Notes: generated from the letters alone by a model not told the origin. A stretch of 64,000 bases of DNA from an uncultured SAR116 cluster alpha proteobacterium (GCA_902528415.1 CABZSR010000003.1:44587-108586), one strand, 5' to 3'; numbered from the stretch's first letter, positions 44,107 through 54,235 are shown. Translations and numbers: made by a program.

Positions 44107-45050
44107 TCAGGGGCGCATTGCTTTTCATTCTTTAAAAAATTAATTCTTTTAATAAATTTTTCTGAAGGATTAATCATGAATTCTAGTGATTGGTTTAAAA
44201 TATCGCATAATTGATCTTGTGGCGCAAAGTTTACCGCAGCTTCTGCAATAAGTAAGGTTGTCTCTTGAAATCTTGGATCATTAGGAAACACACTATTAAA
44301 CTCAGCTAAAGCAATGGCGGCCTCTTCGAACTTCTTTTGTGCGAAATAAACTCTGCCAAGCCAATATTGCGCGTCAGCGGACTTTTTACTTTCTTTGTGT
44401 AAAATTAAAAACTCTTTAAATGCTTTTTCAGCATTAATAAAGTCAAGTTGACTTGCTAAATCAAGTGCATAATTATAATTCTCTTCGACTGTACCTGATG
44501 GTAATATTGTTTCTTTTTTATCATCTTTAAAGTTTTTATCAGTTAATATTTTATTAGTCTGATTATCATTTAAAGAATCCTCTTTTACAAACCCTAAAAC
44601 ACCATTTGTTTTACCATCTAAACTTTTTTTATTAACCTCAGCTTTCTTATCAATTTTAAAGTCTTTTTGATCTTTAGACTCTGTATCATTTATTCTATCT
44701 TGCTCAGTTTTTATAGATGATAATTGAAGATGGCGTTCAACCCGTTTAAGTGCAAATTCTAAATCATAAGTCAAGTTAGTGATATTTTTAATTTTATTTT
44801 CAATTAGTCTTAATTTATCATTAAAAACATTTATCTGTTTTTCAATCGATTTTAAATCACCATCATCATTCTTGAAATTAGTTTGCTCTTCGATTAAACC
44901 TACTACTTTTTTTAGGTTATCTTCAATTCTAGATATTTTTTCTTGTTGGAAAGATACAATATCTTTTAATCCTTCTATAGTCTGAGAATAAACCGGTACA
45001 ATATAAATAAATAAAAGAATTGATATAGGTATATATCTTAATTTAAACAT
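44103..45050 (-). CDS. cpoB: Tol-Pal coordination protein CpoB (YbgF)
   Basis: CpoB is a periplasmic protein that links Tol-Pal to peptidoglycan synthesis during constriction. The 315-residue product has a signal peptide (about 1-22, ending near VYSQ), a coiled coil at about 25-110 (SRIEDNLKKVVGLIEEQ), a Lys/Asp-rich linker, and TPR units from about 195 (NYALDLASQLDFINAEKAF, AQYWLGRVYFAQKKFEEAA). Its place after pal is standard. It lies 63 bases after pal. Confidence 0.92.
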   Translation of the reverse strand: MFKLRYIPISILLFIYIVPVYSQTIEGLKDIVSFQQEKISRIEDNLKKVVGLIEEQTNFKNDDGDLKSIEKQINVFNDKLRLIENKIKNITNLTYDLEFALKRVERHLQLSSIKTEQDRINDTESKDQKDFKIDKKAEVNKKSLDGKTNGVLGFVKEDSLNDNQTNKILTDKNFKDDKKETILPSGTVEENYNYALDLASQLDFINAEKAFKEFLILHKESKKSADAQYWLGRVYFAQKKFEEAAIALAEFNSVFPNDPRFQETTLLIAEAAVNFAPQDQLCDILNQSLEFMINPSEKFIKRINFLKNEKQCAPE

Positions 45051-45113
45051 TATTATCCTATGTAATTATATCTTATACCAGATATAGAATACAAAATTAA
45101 TTTGGTATTTTTT

Positions 45114-45656
45114 TTAATCAATAACAGTTACGGCACGTCTATTTTTTGACCAAGCCATACCATTCGAACCAACAACTGCAGGCTTTTCTTTTCCATAAGA
45201 AATAACCTTAATCCTGTCAGGATCAATACCTTGTATAACTAAATAATCTCTTACAGCAGTAGCTCTTTGTTCACCTAAAGCTAAGTTATATTCACGTGTG
45301 CCTCTTTCATCACAATGACCTTCAACTATAAAATTTAAATCTGTATTTGCTCTTAGAAACCTTGACTGTGCGTCAAGAAGAATTTTAGCACTTGAATCTA
45401 GTTTAGCTGAGTCGTAATCAAATAAAACTCTATCACCAACAGCAATTAATTTATCTGATGCAGTCTGCTTGGCTTGCGCAAATAAACTTTTCTTTTTATC
45501 AACTGAGCTAGTCTTTTTATCGACTGAGCTAGAGGTTGAAGATGAAGTGGATCCACTTGGAGATGATGCACCACCAGACACCACTTTTTGAGATGCTGTT
45601 TCACAAGCTGAAAGTAGAGCCACAGCTCCTATTAAAGCAATAATTTTCTTATTCAT
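45114..45656 (-). CDS. pal: peptidoglycan-associated lipoprotein Pal
   Basis: Pal anchors the outer membrane to peptidoglycan and cycles with TolB. The 180-residue protein has a lipoprotein signal ending LLSAC (Cys18), a Ser-rich linker of about 25-60 with a duplicated SSVDKK unit, and an OmpA-type domain from about 75 with VEGHCDERGTREYNLALGEQRA and the peptidoglycan-binding Asp and Arg. A clear AAGGAG ribosome site precedes the ATG. A 99-base gap separates it from tolB, so a separate promoter is possible. Confidence 0.96.
   Translation of the reverse strand: MNKKIIALIGAVALLSACETASQKVVSGGASSPSGSTSSSTSSSVDKKTSSVDKKKSLFAQAKQTASDKLIAVGDRVLFDYDSAKLDSSAKILLDAQSRFLRANTDLNFIVEGHCDERGTREYNLALGEQRATAVRDYLVIQGIDPDRIKVISYGKEKPAVVGSNGMAWSKNRRAVTVID
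45491..45532 (-). repeat. 21-base tandem duplication in pal
   Basis: Two adjacent 21-base units (45491-45511 and 45512-45532) differ at one base and encode SSVDKKT and SSVDKKK in the linker between the lipid anchor and the OmpA domain. The unit length is a multiple of three, so the frame is kept. This is probably a replication-slippage duplication in a tolerant linker. Confidence 0.85.
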
Positions 45657-45755
45657 TTCAAACTCCTTAAACTAGCTAATTCAAATAACTTTCTAAAATT
45701 TTGTAAACATTAAACTAAATAAATTTAAAATTCAACATTTTAAATATGATATCAA

Positions 45756-47096
45756 TCAATTCGGTATAAGTGGAGACCAAGCAGGGTCTGATCCATCACT
45801 GGGCGTAATAACTCTTGTTTCTCTAAAACCAGTAATATCAATTTTATATAAATTTACATTAGAACTTTTCCCATCATCAATGGGAGCCTCTTGTTTAAAA
45901 TACATTAAAACTCTTCCATTAGGTGCCCAAGTAGGACCTTCGACTAAATAGCCTTCAGCTAAAAGTCTTTCTCCAGATCCGTCTGGTGACATTACACCAA
46001 TGTAAAATTTATTCTTAAGCATTTTCGTAAATGCAATTAATTCTCCTTTAGGTGCCCATACTGGTGTTGCATATCTACCTTTTCCAAAAGAAATTCTTTT
46101 AACATTTCTTCCATTGGCATCCATTATGTATATTTGTTGTGAACCACCACGATCAGAGTTAAAAATAATTTTTTTACCATTTGGTGAAAAACTTGGTGAT
46201 GTGTCTATAGAAGAACTGTTTGTAAGCCTAATTACTTCTTGATTGTTTAAATTCATAGTGTAGATGTCTGTAATACCTTTTTCTGCTAAACTCATTATTA
46301 TTTTGTCGCCAAATGGAGAAAATCTCGGAGCAAAGGTCATACCAGGGAATGAGCCTAATAATTCTTGTTCCCCTGTTTCTAAATTAAAAATATATACTCT
46401 TGGTTCATTTTTAAAATATGCTAAGTATGTTATTTCTTGCGTTGTTGGAGAAAATCTAGGAGTTAAAACTAAAAAACTGCCATCTGTTAAGTATTGATGA
46501 TTTTCACCATCTTGATCCATTATAGCAAGTCTTTTTAAGCGTTTATTTTGAGGGCCAGACTCTGCAACATAAACTATTCTTGTATCAAAATAACCACTAT
46601 CACCCGACAATCTCTCAAAGATTTCATCAGAAATTATATGAGCAACTCTTCGCCAAGCTTGAGCGTCAACACTTAATCTTAATCCTATAAGATCAGTTTC
46701 AGCAATAATATCCCATAATCTAAATTCAACTTCTATCTGTTGTTCATTAATACTTTTAACTGATCCTGTAATTAATGCTTTAATTCCTAAAGGTGTCCAA
46801 TCTGTGAAGTTTGGTCTAACCGAGGGACTTGTCGGAGGGGCTATAAAAGCTGCACTTTCAACTGCTTTAAATTGACCAGATCCAACTAAATTATTTGATA
46901 TTACTTCAGCAATTTGTCTGCCAATTTCATTTGCCTTGCCCTCTTCTCCAGTAAAGTCAGCAATGGCTATTGGTAGAGGTTCAACCTGGCCTGAATTAAT
47001 TTTTATTCTAACATCATCAGCAAGGAGATTAGAGATAAAAAAAGGATAAATTAAGATTAATACCTTAAAAAATGATAAATTTAAATAATTAGACAA
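45756..47096 (-). CDS. tolB: periplasmic translocation protein TolB
   Basis: TolB binds Pal and links it to TolA. The 446-residue protein has a signal segment at about 8-27 (ending near NLLADD), an N-terminal alpha/beta domain with [11 protein letters not shown], and a six-bladed beta-propeller with repeated motifs such as [36 protein letters not shown] and [12 protein letters not shown]. The gene order tolQ-tolR-tolA-tolB-pal-cpoB is intact. Confidence 0.97.
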   Translation of the reverse strand: MSNYLNLSFFKVLILIYPFFISNLLADDVRIKINSGQVEPLPIAIADFTGEEGKANEIGRQIAEVISNNLVGSGQFKAVESAAFIAPPTSPSVRPNFTDWTPLGIKALITGSVKSINEQQIEVEFRLWDIIAETDLIGLRLSVDAQAWRRVAHIISDEIFERLSGDSGYFDTRIVYVAESGPQNKRLKRLAIMDQDGENHQYLTDGSFLVLTPRFSPTTQEITYLAYFKNEPRVYIFNLETGEQELLGSFPGMTFAPRFSPFGDKIIMSLAEKGITDIYTMNLNNQEVIRLTNSSSIDTSPSFSPNGKKIIFNSDRGGSQQIYIMDANGRNVKRISFGKGRYATPVWAPKGELIAFTKMLKNKFYIGVMSPDGSGERLLAEGYLVEGPTWAPNGRVLMYFKQEAPIDDGKSSNVNLYKIDITGFRETRVITPSDGSDPAWSPLIPN

Positions 47097-47171
47097 ATCA
47101 ACCCCAAAAAATATTAATAATCTTTAATTACTTTATGAGGCAGGATTATGGCAACTGTTAAATTATTTTAA

Positions 47172-48050
47172 TTAGTAATTATTTATGAACGATGTGTCGA
47201 AATCGAATAAAAAATTTTCAAATTTCTTTTCTTTCCCTTTTGGTAACGGCAATGGAGAGCTATCCAACACTGCTCTCCTAGCAGTATCAGCAGTTGCGCG
47301 ATAAAATTTATCTTTTTGATATAAATTTTTGTCATAAATTTTAACACTTTTAATACTTCCATCAACATTAGTGCTAATTTTTAGCGTTATAACCATTTTA
47401 ACTTCACTCGCAGCATAAGAAACATTCCAATATTTTGTAACATGATTTTGAATTTTATTAATGTCCGTAACACTTAATTTTATTTCAGTTTGTTGTACTT
47501 GCCTGTTTGAATTACCCGCGATTTTTTTAATTTTTTTTAATATTTCAGTGTTATTATGTTCTTTTTCCACTTTTTTACTATTTTCAATCTTTTTTATAGG
47601 CTTTGTAAGTGTGTTTAGAATGCCTTTTGCTAAATTTTCTTTTTGTTTATTCTTTATTTTTTCTGGTTTTTTTTCTACTTTAGGTGGTAGATCTTTTTTA
47701 ACTTTTTTTTTATTAAGCTTTGGTTTTTTTTTAACTAATTCCGCAATTTCTCTAATTTCTTTTTTCTTTTTTAACTCTGCATTCTTTTTTTCAACCATTT
47801 TTTTACTTGGTGCTGGCGGCGGCGGTGTTTTTTTAACTTTTTCTTTCTTTATTACTTTTTTATTTTCTTTTACTTCTTTAACTCTAGTTTCTCCTAACTT
47901 AAGAGACGTTTTGGAACTAATTGGAGTATCTTCAACAATATCGATAGGTGATTCAATAGGCTCTTTAATTTTAAAAGAGGGTAAACCATAATAAGCAAAA
48001 ATAATAAAAAAGACATGAAGCCCTATAGAGATAAAAGTTGACTTAAACAT
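47172..48050 (-). CDS. tolA: Tol-Pal energy-transducing protein TolA
   Basis: TolA spans the periplasm and transmits TolQR energy to TolB-Pal. The 292-residue protein has an N-terminal membrane segment (about 5-22), a Pro- and Lys-rich, partly coiled middle (about 45-185), and a C-terminal TonB-like domain of about 195-292 (LSVTDINKIQNHVTKYWNV, TADTARRAVLDSSPLPLPKG). The middle is highly charged and short compared with E. coli TolA (421). It lies 4 bases after tolR. Confidence 0.9.
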   Translation of the reverse strand: MFKSTFISIGLHVFFIIFAYYGLPSFKIKEPIESPIDIVEDTPISSKTSLKLGETRVKEVKENKKVIKKEKVKKTPPPPAPSKKMVEKKNAELKKKKEIREIAELVKKKPKLNKKKVKKDLPPKVEKKPEKIKNKQKENLAKGILNTLTKPIKKIENSKKVEKEHNNTEILKKIKKIAGNSNRQVQQTEIKLSVTDINKIQNHVTKYWNVSYAASEVKMVITLKISTNVDGSIKSVKIYDKNLYQKDKFYRATADTARRAVLDSSPLPLPKGKEKKFENFLFDFDTSFINNY

Positions 48051-48054
48051 TGTC

Positions 48055-48480
48055 TCAACTTTCTTTTAACTTAGCTACTAACGCAACCTTCTTAAAACCA
48101 GATCTTTTTATTTTAGCTATTGTATCTAGAACTATTCCATATGGTACATTTTTGTCACCTCTAACATAAATTCTAAGGTTTTTATTTCCCTCAGAAATAG
48201 CCTTTAGACGCGGTAAAAGATTAAGAGCATCAATAGATCTTTCTTGTATATATAAATCACCATTTTGTTTTATGCTGACCACAATTGGATCACCTTTTGA
48301 GTTTAACTGATCTGCCTTTGTTTTTGGAAGATCTACTGAAACACCTACAGTCAATAAAGGGGCAGTAATCATGAAAACAATCAACAGAACTAACATTACG
48401 TCAACAAAGGGGGTAACATTTATCTGGCTTATTGTTTTATATTTATTATTTTTATTTTTAATTAGGATCCGATTATACAT
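48055..48480 (-). CDS. tolR: Tol-Pal proton channel protein TolR
   Basis: TolR (ExbD family) forms the inner part of the TolQR stator. In 141 residues, one membrane segment (about 25-45) begins with INVTPFVDVMLVLLIVFM; Asp27 is the conserved proton-binding residue. The periplasmic part (DLPKTKADQL, VRGDKNVPYGIVLDTIAKIK) fits the family. It is immediately adjacent to the tolQ stop and tolA start. Confidence 0.96.
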   Translation of the reverse strand: MYNRILIKNKNNKYKTISQINVTPFVDVMLVLLIVFMITAPLLTVGVSVDLPKTKADQLNSKGDPIVVSIKQNGDLYIQERSIDALNLLPRLKAISEGNKNLRIYVRGDKNVPYGIVLDTIAKIKRSGFKKVALVAKLKES

Positions 48481-49194
48481 TTAGTTTTCTTCAACCTGTC
48501 GTTGCAAAACTGATGAAAATTCTATTGAGAAATATTCAAGATTGTTTGACAATTTTTCTAAATCATTAGAAAACTTGTTATATGCAGCAACTGCAGGAAT
48601 AGCAGCTAACAAACCTAGTGCAGTTGCAAATAAAGCCTCAGCTATGCCTGGTGCAACAACCGCAAGACTCGTGTTGTTACTAATAGCTATTGATTGAAAC
48701 GCATTAACTATACCCCAAACTGTCCCGAGCAAACCTATAAAAGGTGCTACAGACCCTATTGAACCAAGGAAGCTCATACCTTTTTCTAATTTTTCAATCT
48801 CTTTACTTATAGAGATGTGCATAGAGTTATTAATTCTTTGAAATATTTCATTAAGTTTATTTGTAGATAAAGAATGCTTTGTATTTACTCTATTAAACTC
48901 TCTCATGCCAGTTATAAAAACTCTTACTTGAGCACTGTTAATATTTTCAGAATATTCTTGATACAAATTGTCTAAATTAACACCAGACCAAAAAACATCC
49001 TCAAATTCCATAGAAAATTTTTTTTCCTTTCTTATAGTATTGGACTTATTGATAATAATAGTCCAACACCATATAGAAGCAAAAATAAGAAGAAACATTA
49101 CTCCTTTAACAAAAGGGTCTGCTTGAAAAAAAAGACCTAATATAGTCAAATCAGGCCCGCTTGAAATAACCTCTGTCTTTACATCTGAATTCAT
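48481..49194 (-). CDS. tolQ: Tol-Pal stator protein TolQ
   Basis: TolQ (ExbB/MotA family) forms the pentameric ring around TolR. The 237-residue protein has three membrane segments at about 30-50, 145-165 and 175-200, with GSIGSVAPFIGLLGTVWGI and FATALGLLAAIPAVAAYN as conserved TolQ signatures. It is 16 bases after ybgC and abuts tolR. Confidence 0.96.
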   Translation of the reverse strand: MNSDVKTEVISSGPDLTILGLFFQADPFVKGVMFLLIFASIWCWTIIINKSNTIRKEKKFSMEFEDVFWSGVNLDNLYQEYSENINSAQVRVFITGMREFNRVNTKHSLSTNKLNEIFQRINNSMHISISKEIEKLEKGMSFLGSIGSVAPFIGLLGTVWGIVNAFQSIAISNNTSLAVVAPGIAEALFATALGLLAAIPAVAAYNKFSNDLEKLSNNLEYFSIEFSSVLQRQVEEN

Positions 49195-49210
49195 ATTTTA
49201 ACCTTTAAAG

Positions 49211-49675
49211 TTACTGTGAATTATTTTGAAAAAAAGAATTTTTTAAAACCTTATTAATACGCCTTACTTTAAAGCTACTACTCATAGCTACTATTTGAAT
49301 AATTCCGCTGACTAACAACTCTTTTGATTTGTTCATATCACAGTACCTGTATGCTAACTGCTGTATAGTTATACTAGAGTTTTTGGCATATTTAAGGCAT
49401 GTTTCTACCAGTAATATATCATTAAGAATAGCTGGTTTGAACCATTTAATGTCAGCCTTTCTTACAACTAAAATAATATCATGATTTTTTTTTAAGTTTA
49501 TTTGATCTATTTTTAATAAATTTAGGAGAGAAGTGCGCGCCCTTTCAAAATATTTTAAATAGTTTGTATGATAAACAATCTGACCTGCATCGGTGTCTTC
49601 AAAAAAAACTTTAACAACATAATGATGTATATTATTTTTTATAATACCATCTAGATTTTGAAAATTTATTTCCAT
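49211..49675 (-). CDS. ybgC: YbgC-family hotdog acyl-CoA thioesterase
   Basis: YbgC hydrolyses acyl-CoA (or acyl-ACP) thioesters and is encoded with Tol-Pal in most proteobacteria. The 154-residue protein has the catalytic loop FEDTDAGQIVYHTNYLKYFERAR with its Asp near residue 30 and DIKWFKPAILNDILLVET. Its exact role in Tol-Pal function is unsettled. It lies between ruvB (20 bases) and tolQ (16 bases), so DNA repair and envelope genes share a transcript region. Confidence 0.93.
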   Translation of the reverse strand: MEINFQNLDGIIKNNIHHYVVKVFFEDTDAGQIVYHTNYLKYFERARTSLLNLLKIDQINLKKNHDIILVVRKADIKWFKPAILNDILLVETCLKYAKNSSITIQQLAYRYCDMNKSKELLVSGIIQIVAMSSSFKVRRINKVLKNSFFQNNSQ

Positions 49676-49695
49676 TTAGCAAAAAAATCCTAAAT

Positions 49696-50754
49696 TTATT
49701 TCTCATTCGAATTCATCATATCAGATTGTTCTTCTGCATTTTGGGGGGGAGTTAAGCCTAAATGTCTCCAACCTGAAGCAGAGACAAATCTACCCCTTGA
49801 AGATCTTTGAATTAATCCACGTTGCAACAAATAAGGCTCTATTACTTCTTCAATCATATCTTTTTGTTCTGACAAAATTGCTGACAAAGTATCTAATCCT
49901 ACTGGACCACCTTGGTATTTTTCAATAATAACATTTAAATATTTTCTATCAATTGCATCCAAACCAGATCTATCTACATCCAACTGAGTGAGAGCATTAT
50001 CCGCAAAATTTTTATCTATTGTCTTACTTTTTGATATAGAAAAAATATCTCTAACTCTCCTTAGCAATCTTCCTGCTACTCTTGGAGTACCTCTTGAACG
50101 TTTTGCAATTTCGTAAGCACCACTTTCTTCAAGATTTAATTGTAATTTTTCGGCTAATTTTAAAAGTATTTTTACTAAATCTTGCGAATTATAAAACTCC
50201 ATTCTTATTTGAATACCAAACCTATCTCTCAATGGTGTAGTTAATAAACCAGACCGAGTAGTTGCACCGACAAGAGTAAAGGGAGGTAAATCAATTTTAA
50301 TAGTTCTTGCCGAAGGGCCTTCACCAATAATCAAATCTAACTGAAGATCTTCCATAGCTGGATATAAGATTTCTTCAATATTTGGAGATAAACGATGAAT
50401 TTCATCTATAAATAAGACATCTTTGGGTCTTAAATTTGTCAATAAAGCCGCTAGATCACCAGCTTTATTTATAATAGGACCTGATGTAGACCTAAACCCA
50501 ACCCCTAACTCAAATGATATTATTTGTGCTAATGTTGTCTTACCAAGGCCAGGAGGACCAAATAATAACGCATGATCCATAGGTTCCTGTCTTGAACTAG
50601 CTGCAGAAATAAAGGTAGATAAATTTTTTTGAACTTGAGGTTGACCAATGAATTCTTTCAGTTGGTTTGGCCTTAAGCTGAAATCATGATTTTCTTTTTG
50701 CTTTAAAGCTTCAAGGTGAACTAACCTATGATCCCCTTTTTTTTCATCCGTCAT
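49696..50754 (-). CDS. ruvB: Holliday junction branch migration helicase RuvB
   Basis: RuvB is the AAA+ hexameric motor of the RuvABC resolvasome. The 352-residue protein has [11 protein letters not shown] near 28, Walker [10 protein letters not shown] at 66-74, Walker [10 protein letters not shown], sensor [17 protein letters not shown], and a C-terminal winged helix ([18 protein letters not shown]). The ATG shares one base with the ruvA stop (TAATG), with GGAGG inside ruvA. Confidence 0.97.
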   Translation of the reverse strand: MTDEKKGDHRLVHLEALKQKENHDFSLRPNQLKEFIGQPQVQKNLSTFISAASSRQEPMDHALLFGPPGLGKTTLAQIISFELGVGFRSTSGPIINKAGDLAALLTNLRPKDVLFIDEIHRLSPNIEEILYPAMEDLQLDLIIGEGPSARTIKIDLPPFTLVGATTRSGLLTTPLRDRFGIQIRMEFYNSQDLVKILLKLAEKLQLNLEESGAYEIAKRSRGTPRVAGRLLRRVRDIFSISKSKTIDKNFADNALTQLDVDRSGLDAIDRKYLNVIIEKYQGGPVGLDTLSAILSEQKDMIEEVIEPYLLQRGLIQRSSRGRFVSASGWRHLGLTPPQNAEEQSDMMNSNEK

Positions 50755-51431
50755 TATGATCCTCCTGATAATTCCTTGAGAGCAATTGGTACTATTTGAC
50801 TGACAGTGAAATTTTTATTTTTATTATTTAGACTAAAATCTTTTTTAATCCTCATTACAACTGAGAAAACATCACTCCTAGAATACCCCAAATTTACTAG
50901 TGCTGAAATAATGTCTTCAACTTCAAGTGACAAATCACTTAAATCACTATTTGTGTTATTATTAAACTTTTTTTGAAGTGATATAGGAATTTTTTTACTA
51001 ATAGAATTGTTAGATATATTATTATTTAAACTTGATACTTTTTCAACCAATTCTGAAGTTATCCTCCCTGCGACTTTGGGTCCAACACCATCTGCCCTTG
51101 AAATCATAGCTTTATCTCCTGAGGAAATTGCTAAAATTAATTCTTCGACATTTAATGTTGAAAGAATAGAAAGGGCTGCCCTTGGGCCAACTCCTTGAAC
51201 AGTTTGTAGCAATTTAAAAATATTTTGATCCTTTGACGATGCAAAACCATATATAACAATTTTATCATCTCTAATTTGTAAATCAGTAAATAATGTCAAT
51301 TTTGATCCAATTTCATCTAAAGAGGTTATTAATTTTGATGACACGTTCAAAAGATATCCAACTCCATTAACTTCCAAGATAATCTCAGATTTACCTATTA
51401 GGGTTAATTTACCACTCAAAGAGGCTATCAT
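50754..51431 (-). CDS. ruvA: Holliday junction binding protein RuvA
   Basis: RuvA tetramers hold the four-way junction and load RuvB. The 225-residue protein has an N-terminal OB fold ([20 protein letters not shown]), two helix-hairpin-helix motifs ([32 protein letters not shown]), an Asn/Ser-rich linker near 150-170 and a C-terminal three-helix domain ([15 protein letters not shown]) that contacts RuvB. It follows ruvC by 30 bases. Confidence 0.95.
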   Translation of the reverse strand: MIASLSGKLTLIGKSEIILEVNGVGYLLNVSSKLITSLDEIGSKLTLFTDLQIRDDKIVIYGFASSKDQNIFKLLQTVQGVGPRAALSILSTLNVEELILAISSGDKAMISRADGVGPKVAGRITSELVEKVSSLNNNISNNSISKKIPISLQKKFNNNTNSDLSDLSLEVEDIISALVNLGYSRSDVFSVVMRIKKDFSLNNKNKNFTVSQIVPIALKELSGGS

Positions 51432-51461
51432 TTCAAACCTAAAAATTTGACTAAGAATACA

Positions 51462-52010
51462 TTATACATTTTTTTCTTTCAATAAAGCTTTAGCGATTGC
51501 TGAATTTAAACCATTGTGATTGTCAGATAATTTAGAGTTTGTTTTATCATAACCTATATGTTGAGCAGAAATAGCTATTGCTAATGCATCTGAGCTATCT
51601 TCGTTTTTAGGGATAATGTTTAATAATTTTATTATCATTGATTTAATTTGATCTTTTGAAGCTGAGCCATAACCTGTGATTGTTTTTTTTACTAGTTTCG
51701 GTGGTAGCTCTTTGATTTGAAGCCCTGCTTGGGTTAAAACTAATATTGAAACTCCTCTTGCCATGCCCAGCTTCAAACTTGAGCCAGTTCCGGGCCCAAC
51801 AAATATCTGTTCTATAGCAGATAAATTTGGGTTATATTTTTTAACTATTACTGATAATTTATTCTCTAAAAAAAGAAGTCTTTCTCCAACTGAGGAAATA
51901 GATGGTGGAGATATCCTTCCATTATCAATATGAATTAATCTATTATTTTTAAATTCAATTATGCCCCAACCTGTATTTCTTAATCCTGGATCAATTCCAA
52001 TTATGCGCAA
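51462..52010 (-). CDS. ruvC: Holliday junction endonuclease RuvC
   Basis: RuvC resolves Holliday junctions by paired nicks. The 182-residue RNase H-fold protein has Asp7 in IGIDPGLRNTGWG, Glu in AIEQIFVG, and the C-terminal acidic pair in SSDALAIAISAQH. VKKTITGYGSASKDQIKSMI is also typical. The ruvC-ruvA-ruvB order is complete. Confidence 0.96.
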   Translation of the reverse strand: MRIIGIDPGLRNTGWGIIEFKNNRLIHIDNGRISPPSISSVGERLLFLENKLSVIVKKYNPNLSAIEQIFVGPGTGSSLKLGMARGVSILVLTQAGLQIKELPPKLVKKTITGYGSASKDQIKSMIIKLLNIIPKNEDSSDALAIAISAQHIGYDKTNSKLSDNHNGLNSAIAKALLKEKNV

Positions 52011-52024
52011 AGTTATAACCTTTT

Positions 52025-52771
52025 TTATAGATCAATTTTTTTTATAATTTCGTCATTAATTTCAAAATTACCATAAACTCCTTGAACATCTTCACAATTG
52101 TCGAGTGTATCTAAAAGCTTTAAAATCGAAGTGGCTTTTCTTTCATCATCAATTTGAACATTATTTTCAGGATACCATATTAATTGCGCCTGATCAGGAA
52201 CCCCAAAAATAATTTCGAGTTTTTCACGAACATTGTTAAACTCATTAACACTAGTAATTATTTCATAATTATTTTCGTCAGCTTTGACATCGTCGGCTCC
52301 AACTTCTATGGCAATATCAAAAATTTCGTCTTCACTCATTATATTTTGCTTATATACAATTTGACCAACATTATTAAACATAAAAGATACTGAACCAGTT
52401 TCACCTAAGTTACCTCCATATTTTGTAAAAGAAGATCTTACCTCAGCAGCAGTTCTATTTCGATTATCTGTTAATGCATCTACAATTAAAGCCACCCCAC
52501 CTGCAGCATATCCTTCATATCTTATCTCCTCTAAGTTAGAATTTTCTCCATCTTCGGCTTTTTTAATAACTCTTTGGATATTGTCTTTTGGCATGTTTAC
52601 AGCCCGACAAGCTGATAGTGCAGATCTTAATCTAGGGTTACTTGATGGATCCGTTCCACCTCGAACCGCTACTTGTAATTCTTTTGTAAGTCTTGCAAAT
52701 TTTTTTGCTCTTCTGGCATCTTGAGCTCCCTTTCTATGCATAATATTTTTAAATTTTGAATGCCCAGCCAT
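52025..52771 (-). CDS. yebC: YebC/PmpR-family protein
   Basis: YebC-family proteins bind DNA as regulators in some bacteria, and recent work links others to rescue of ribosomes stalled on proline stretches; the role here is unknown. The 248-residue protein begins with the hallmark AGHSKFKNIMHRKGAQDARRAK, and ARLTKELQVAVRGGTDP and EIRYEGYAAGGVALIVD follow. It heads the ruvCAB genes, 14 bases before ruvC, as in many proteobacteria. Confidence 0.96.
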   Translation of the reverse strand: MAGHSKFKNIMHRKGAQDARRAKKFARLTKELQVAVRGGTDPSSNPRLRSALSACRAVNMPKDNIQRVIKKAEDGENSNLEEIRYEGYAAGGVALIVDALTDNRNRTAAEVRSSFTKYGGNLGETGSVSFMFNNVGQIVYKQNIMSEDEIFDIAIEVGADDVKADENNYEIITSVNEFNNVREKLEIIFGVPDQAQLIWYPENNVQIDDERKATSILKLLDTLDNCEDVQGVYGNFEINDEIIKKIDL

Positions 52772-52802
52772 TTGAAAGTACCTAGTCTATCCTTTAAAAT
52801 AA

Positions 52803-53612
52803 TCACACTAAAATAGTTTGTTCCAATTTGCCCCCTAACCTTAGAGGAATTATTGATTTACTCAAACCATTTGTATAAGTTTCTATAATAACACCACAAA
52901 GAGTTGGTTCTCCAGATGAGACTTCAAGTCTAGATTTTTTTTCGTTGGGATACATAAATCTTTTAAGGGCGTCATTTTTATTCATACCAATAATAGAGTT
53001 ATAATCACCACTCATTCCAACATCCGTTATGTAAGCAGTTCCATTTTCTAAAATTTGATGATCTGCAGTAGGCACATGCGTATGAGTACCAACAACCGCA
53101 GAAACTTTCCCATCAAGCGCAATCCCAATAGCCATTTTTTCAGAAGATGCTTCACCATGAACATCTACAAGAGAAAAATCGACATTTGATGTTAATTTGA
53201 AATGCTCAATTATTAATGGTACTTTATCAAAAACAGGATCTGATCTAGACATAAATAAATTTGTCATAACATTAGCAACACCTATAGTACCTGCCTTTAA
53301 TTTAACAATTGTCATACCTAAACCGGGTGTTCCTTCGATCATATTCATCGGCCGAAGTAATCTGTCAGATTTAGATATATATGAAATTATCTCTCTTTTA
53401 TCCCAAATATGGTTTCCAGTCGTCAAAACGTCAGCGCCTGCATTAAAAAAGTCATCGCAAATTGAAGGCGTTACTCCAAATCCACCAGCAGCGTTTTCTA
53501 CATTTATAATAATAGCATCAAGTTTTAATTGTGTTTTGAATTCAGGTATTTTTTTTTGTGCTAAATTTCTTGCATTTCTTCCTACAATATCACCTAAAAA
53601 TAAAACTTTCAT
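52803..53612 (-). CDS. YmdB-family metallophosphoesterase
   Basis: This 269-residue protein belongs to the TIGR00282/YmdB group of calcineurin-like phosphoesterases. Metal-binding motifs visible are GDIVGRNARN (first Asp near residue 8), NVENAAGGFG, TTGNHIWDKRE, VDVHGEASSEK and VGTHTHVPTAD. Bacillus YmdB hydrolyses cyclic nucleotides and affects biofilms and RNA turnover, but no function is established for alphaproteobacterial members. It is between fau (12 bases upstream) and yebC. Confidence 0.9.
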   Translation of the reverse strand: MKVLFLGDIVGRNARNLAQKKIPEFKTQLKLDAIIINVENAAGGFGVTPSICDDFFNAGADVLTTGNHIWDKREIISYISKSDRLLRPMNMIEGTPGLGMTIVKLKAGTIGVANVMTNLFMSRSDPVFDKVPLIIEHFKLTSNVDFSLVDVHGEASSEKMAIGIALDGKVSAVVGTHTHVPTADHQILENGTAYITDVGMSGDYNSIIGMNKNDALKRFMYPNEKKSRLEVSSGEPTLCGVIIETYTNGLSKSIIPLRLGGKLEQTILV

Positions 53613-53624
53613 TGTTTCCTTCTT

Positions 53625-54230
53625 TTAACAAACCGGTGAAGATTTTCTAGATAAAAATTCTTTTTCTGTAACTATGTAGTCTAAATTCATATCATGATTC
53701 TCATAAGGTATTTTATCAATTTCTTGACCACTATAAGAAAGTCCAATTGTAATAAAAAACTTTTTTTCATTTTGAAAGTGTTTTTTTAATTTAGTTATAG
53801 ATTTGTCGTAATACCCCCCTCCATATCCAAGTCTAAAAAATTTTCTGTCAAACATTAATATTGGGACAATCATCATTTGAGGAAGAATGATATCTTTTTC
53901 ATAAGTGGGTTCTGGATTTCCTAAAGAACCAATTTTTAATTTATCTTCAGGGGACCATTTCCTAAATAGCATAGATTTTTTTACCAGATCTACAACTGGC
54001 AAACTCATAGCTATATGTTTGTCCTCAAAATGTTTTACAAACTCAAAAGGTTCTATCTCATTATTTATAGGGTAATATAAACATGCTGTTTTGATTTTAT
54101 GATTATAAAAAAATATATCATCTAAACAATATTTTATTTGTTTGGCTAAGTTTGTTTTAGATACAAAATCTAATTTGATTTTGGATCTTTTATTTTTAGC
54201 TAAAATTCTAAGGTTTTTTTTCATTTCCAT
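53625..54230 (-). CDS. fau: 5-formyltetrahydrofolate cyclo-ligase (Fau/YgfA family)
   Basis: This enzyme converts 5-formyl-THF to 5,10-methenyl-THF using ATP. The 201-residue protein has a basic N-terminus, ACLYYPINNEIEP, VPILMFDRKFFRLGYGGGYYDKS (the phosphate-binding GYGGGYYD motif), and a C-terminal ESHDMNLDYIVTE-like block (PYENHDMNLDYIV). The ATG lies only about 6 bases beyond the predicted 6S RNA 3' stem. The zapA-6S-fau order matches zapA-ssrS-ygfA of E. coli. Confidence 0.93.
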   Translation of the reverse strand: MEMKKNLRILAKNKRSKIKLDFVSKTNLAKQIKYCLDDIFFYNHKIKTACLYYPINNEIEPFEFVKHFEDKHIAMSLPVVDLVKKSMLFRKWSPEDKLKIGSLGNPEPTYEKDIILPQMMIVPILMFDRKFFRLGYGGGYYDKSITKLKKHFQNEKKFFITIGLSYSGQEIDKIPYENHDMNLDYIVTEKEFLSRKSSPVC

Positions 54231-54235
54231 GCTCA

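Noticed and set aside
45051..45113. Hairpin ATACCA/TGGTAT after pal as terminator
   Set aside because: The arms are only 6 bases with a 20-plus base loop and no T-run in the right position.
47461..47991. 176-residue open frame on the plus strand
   Set aside because: It is the antisense of the Lys-rich tolA; its Phe/Leu-rich, membrane-like composition is a product of complementing AAA/GAA codons.
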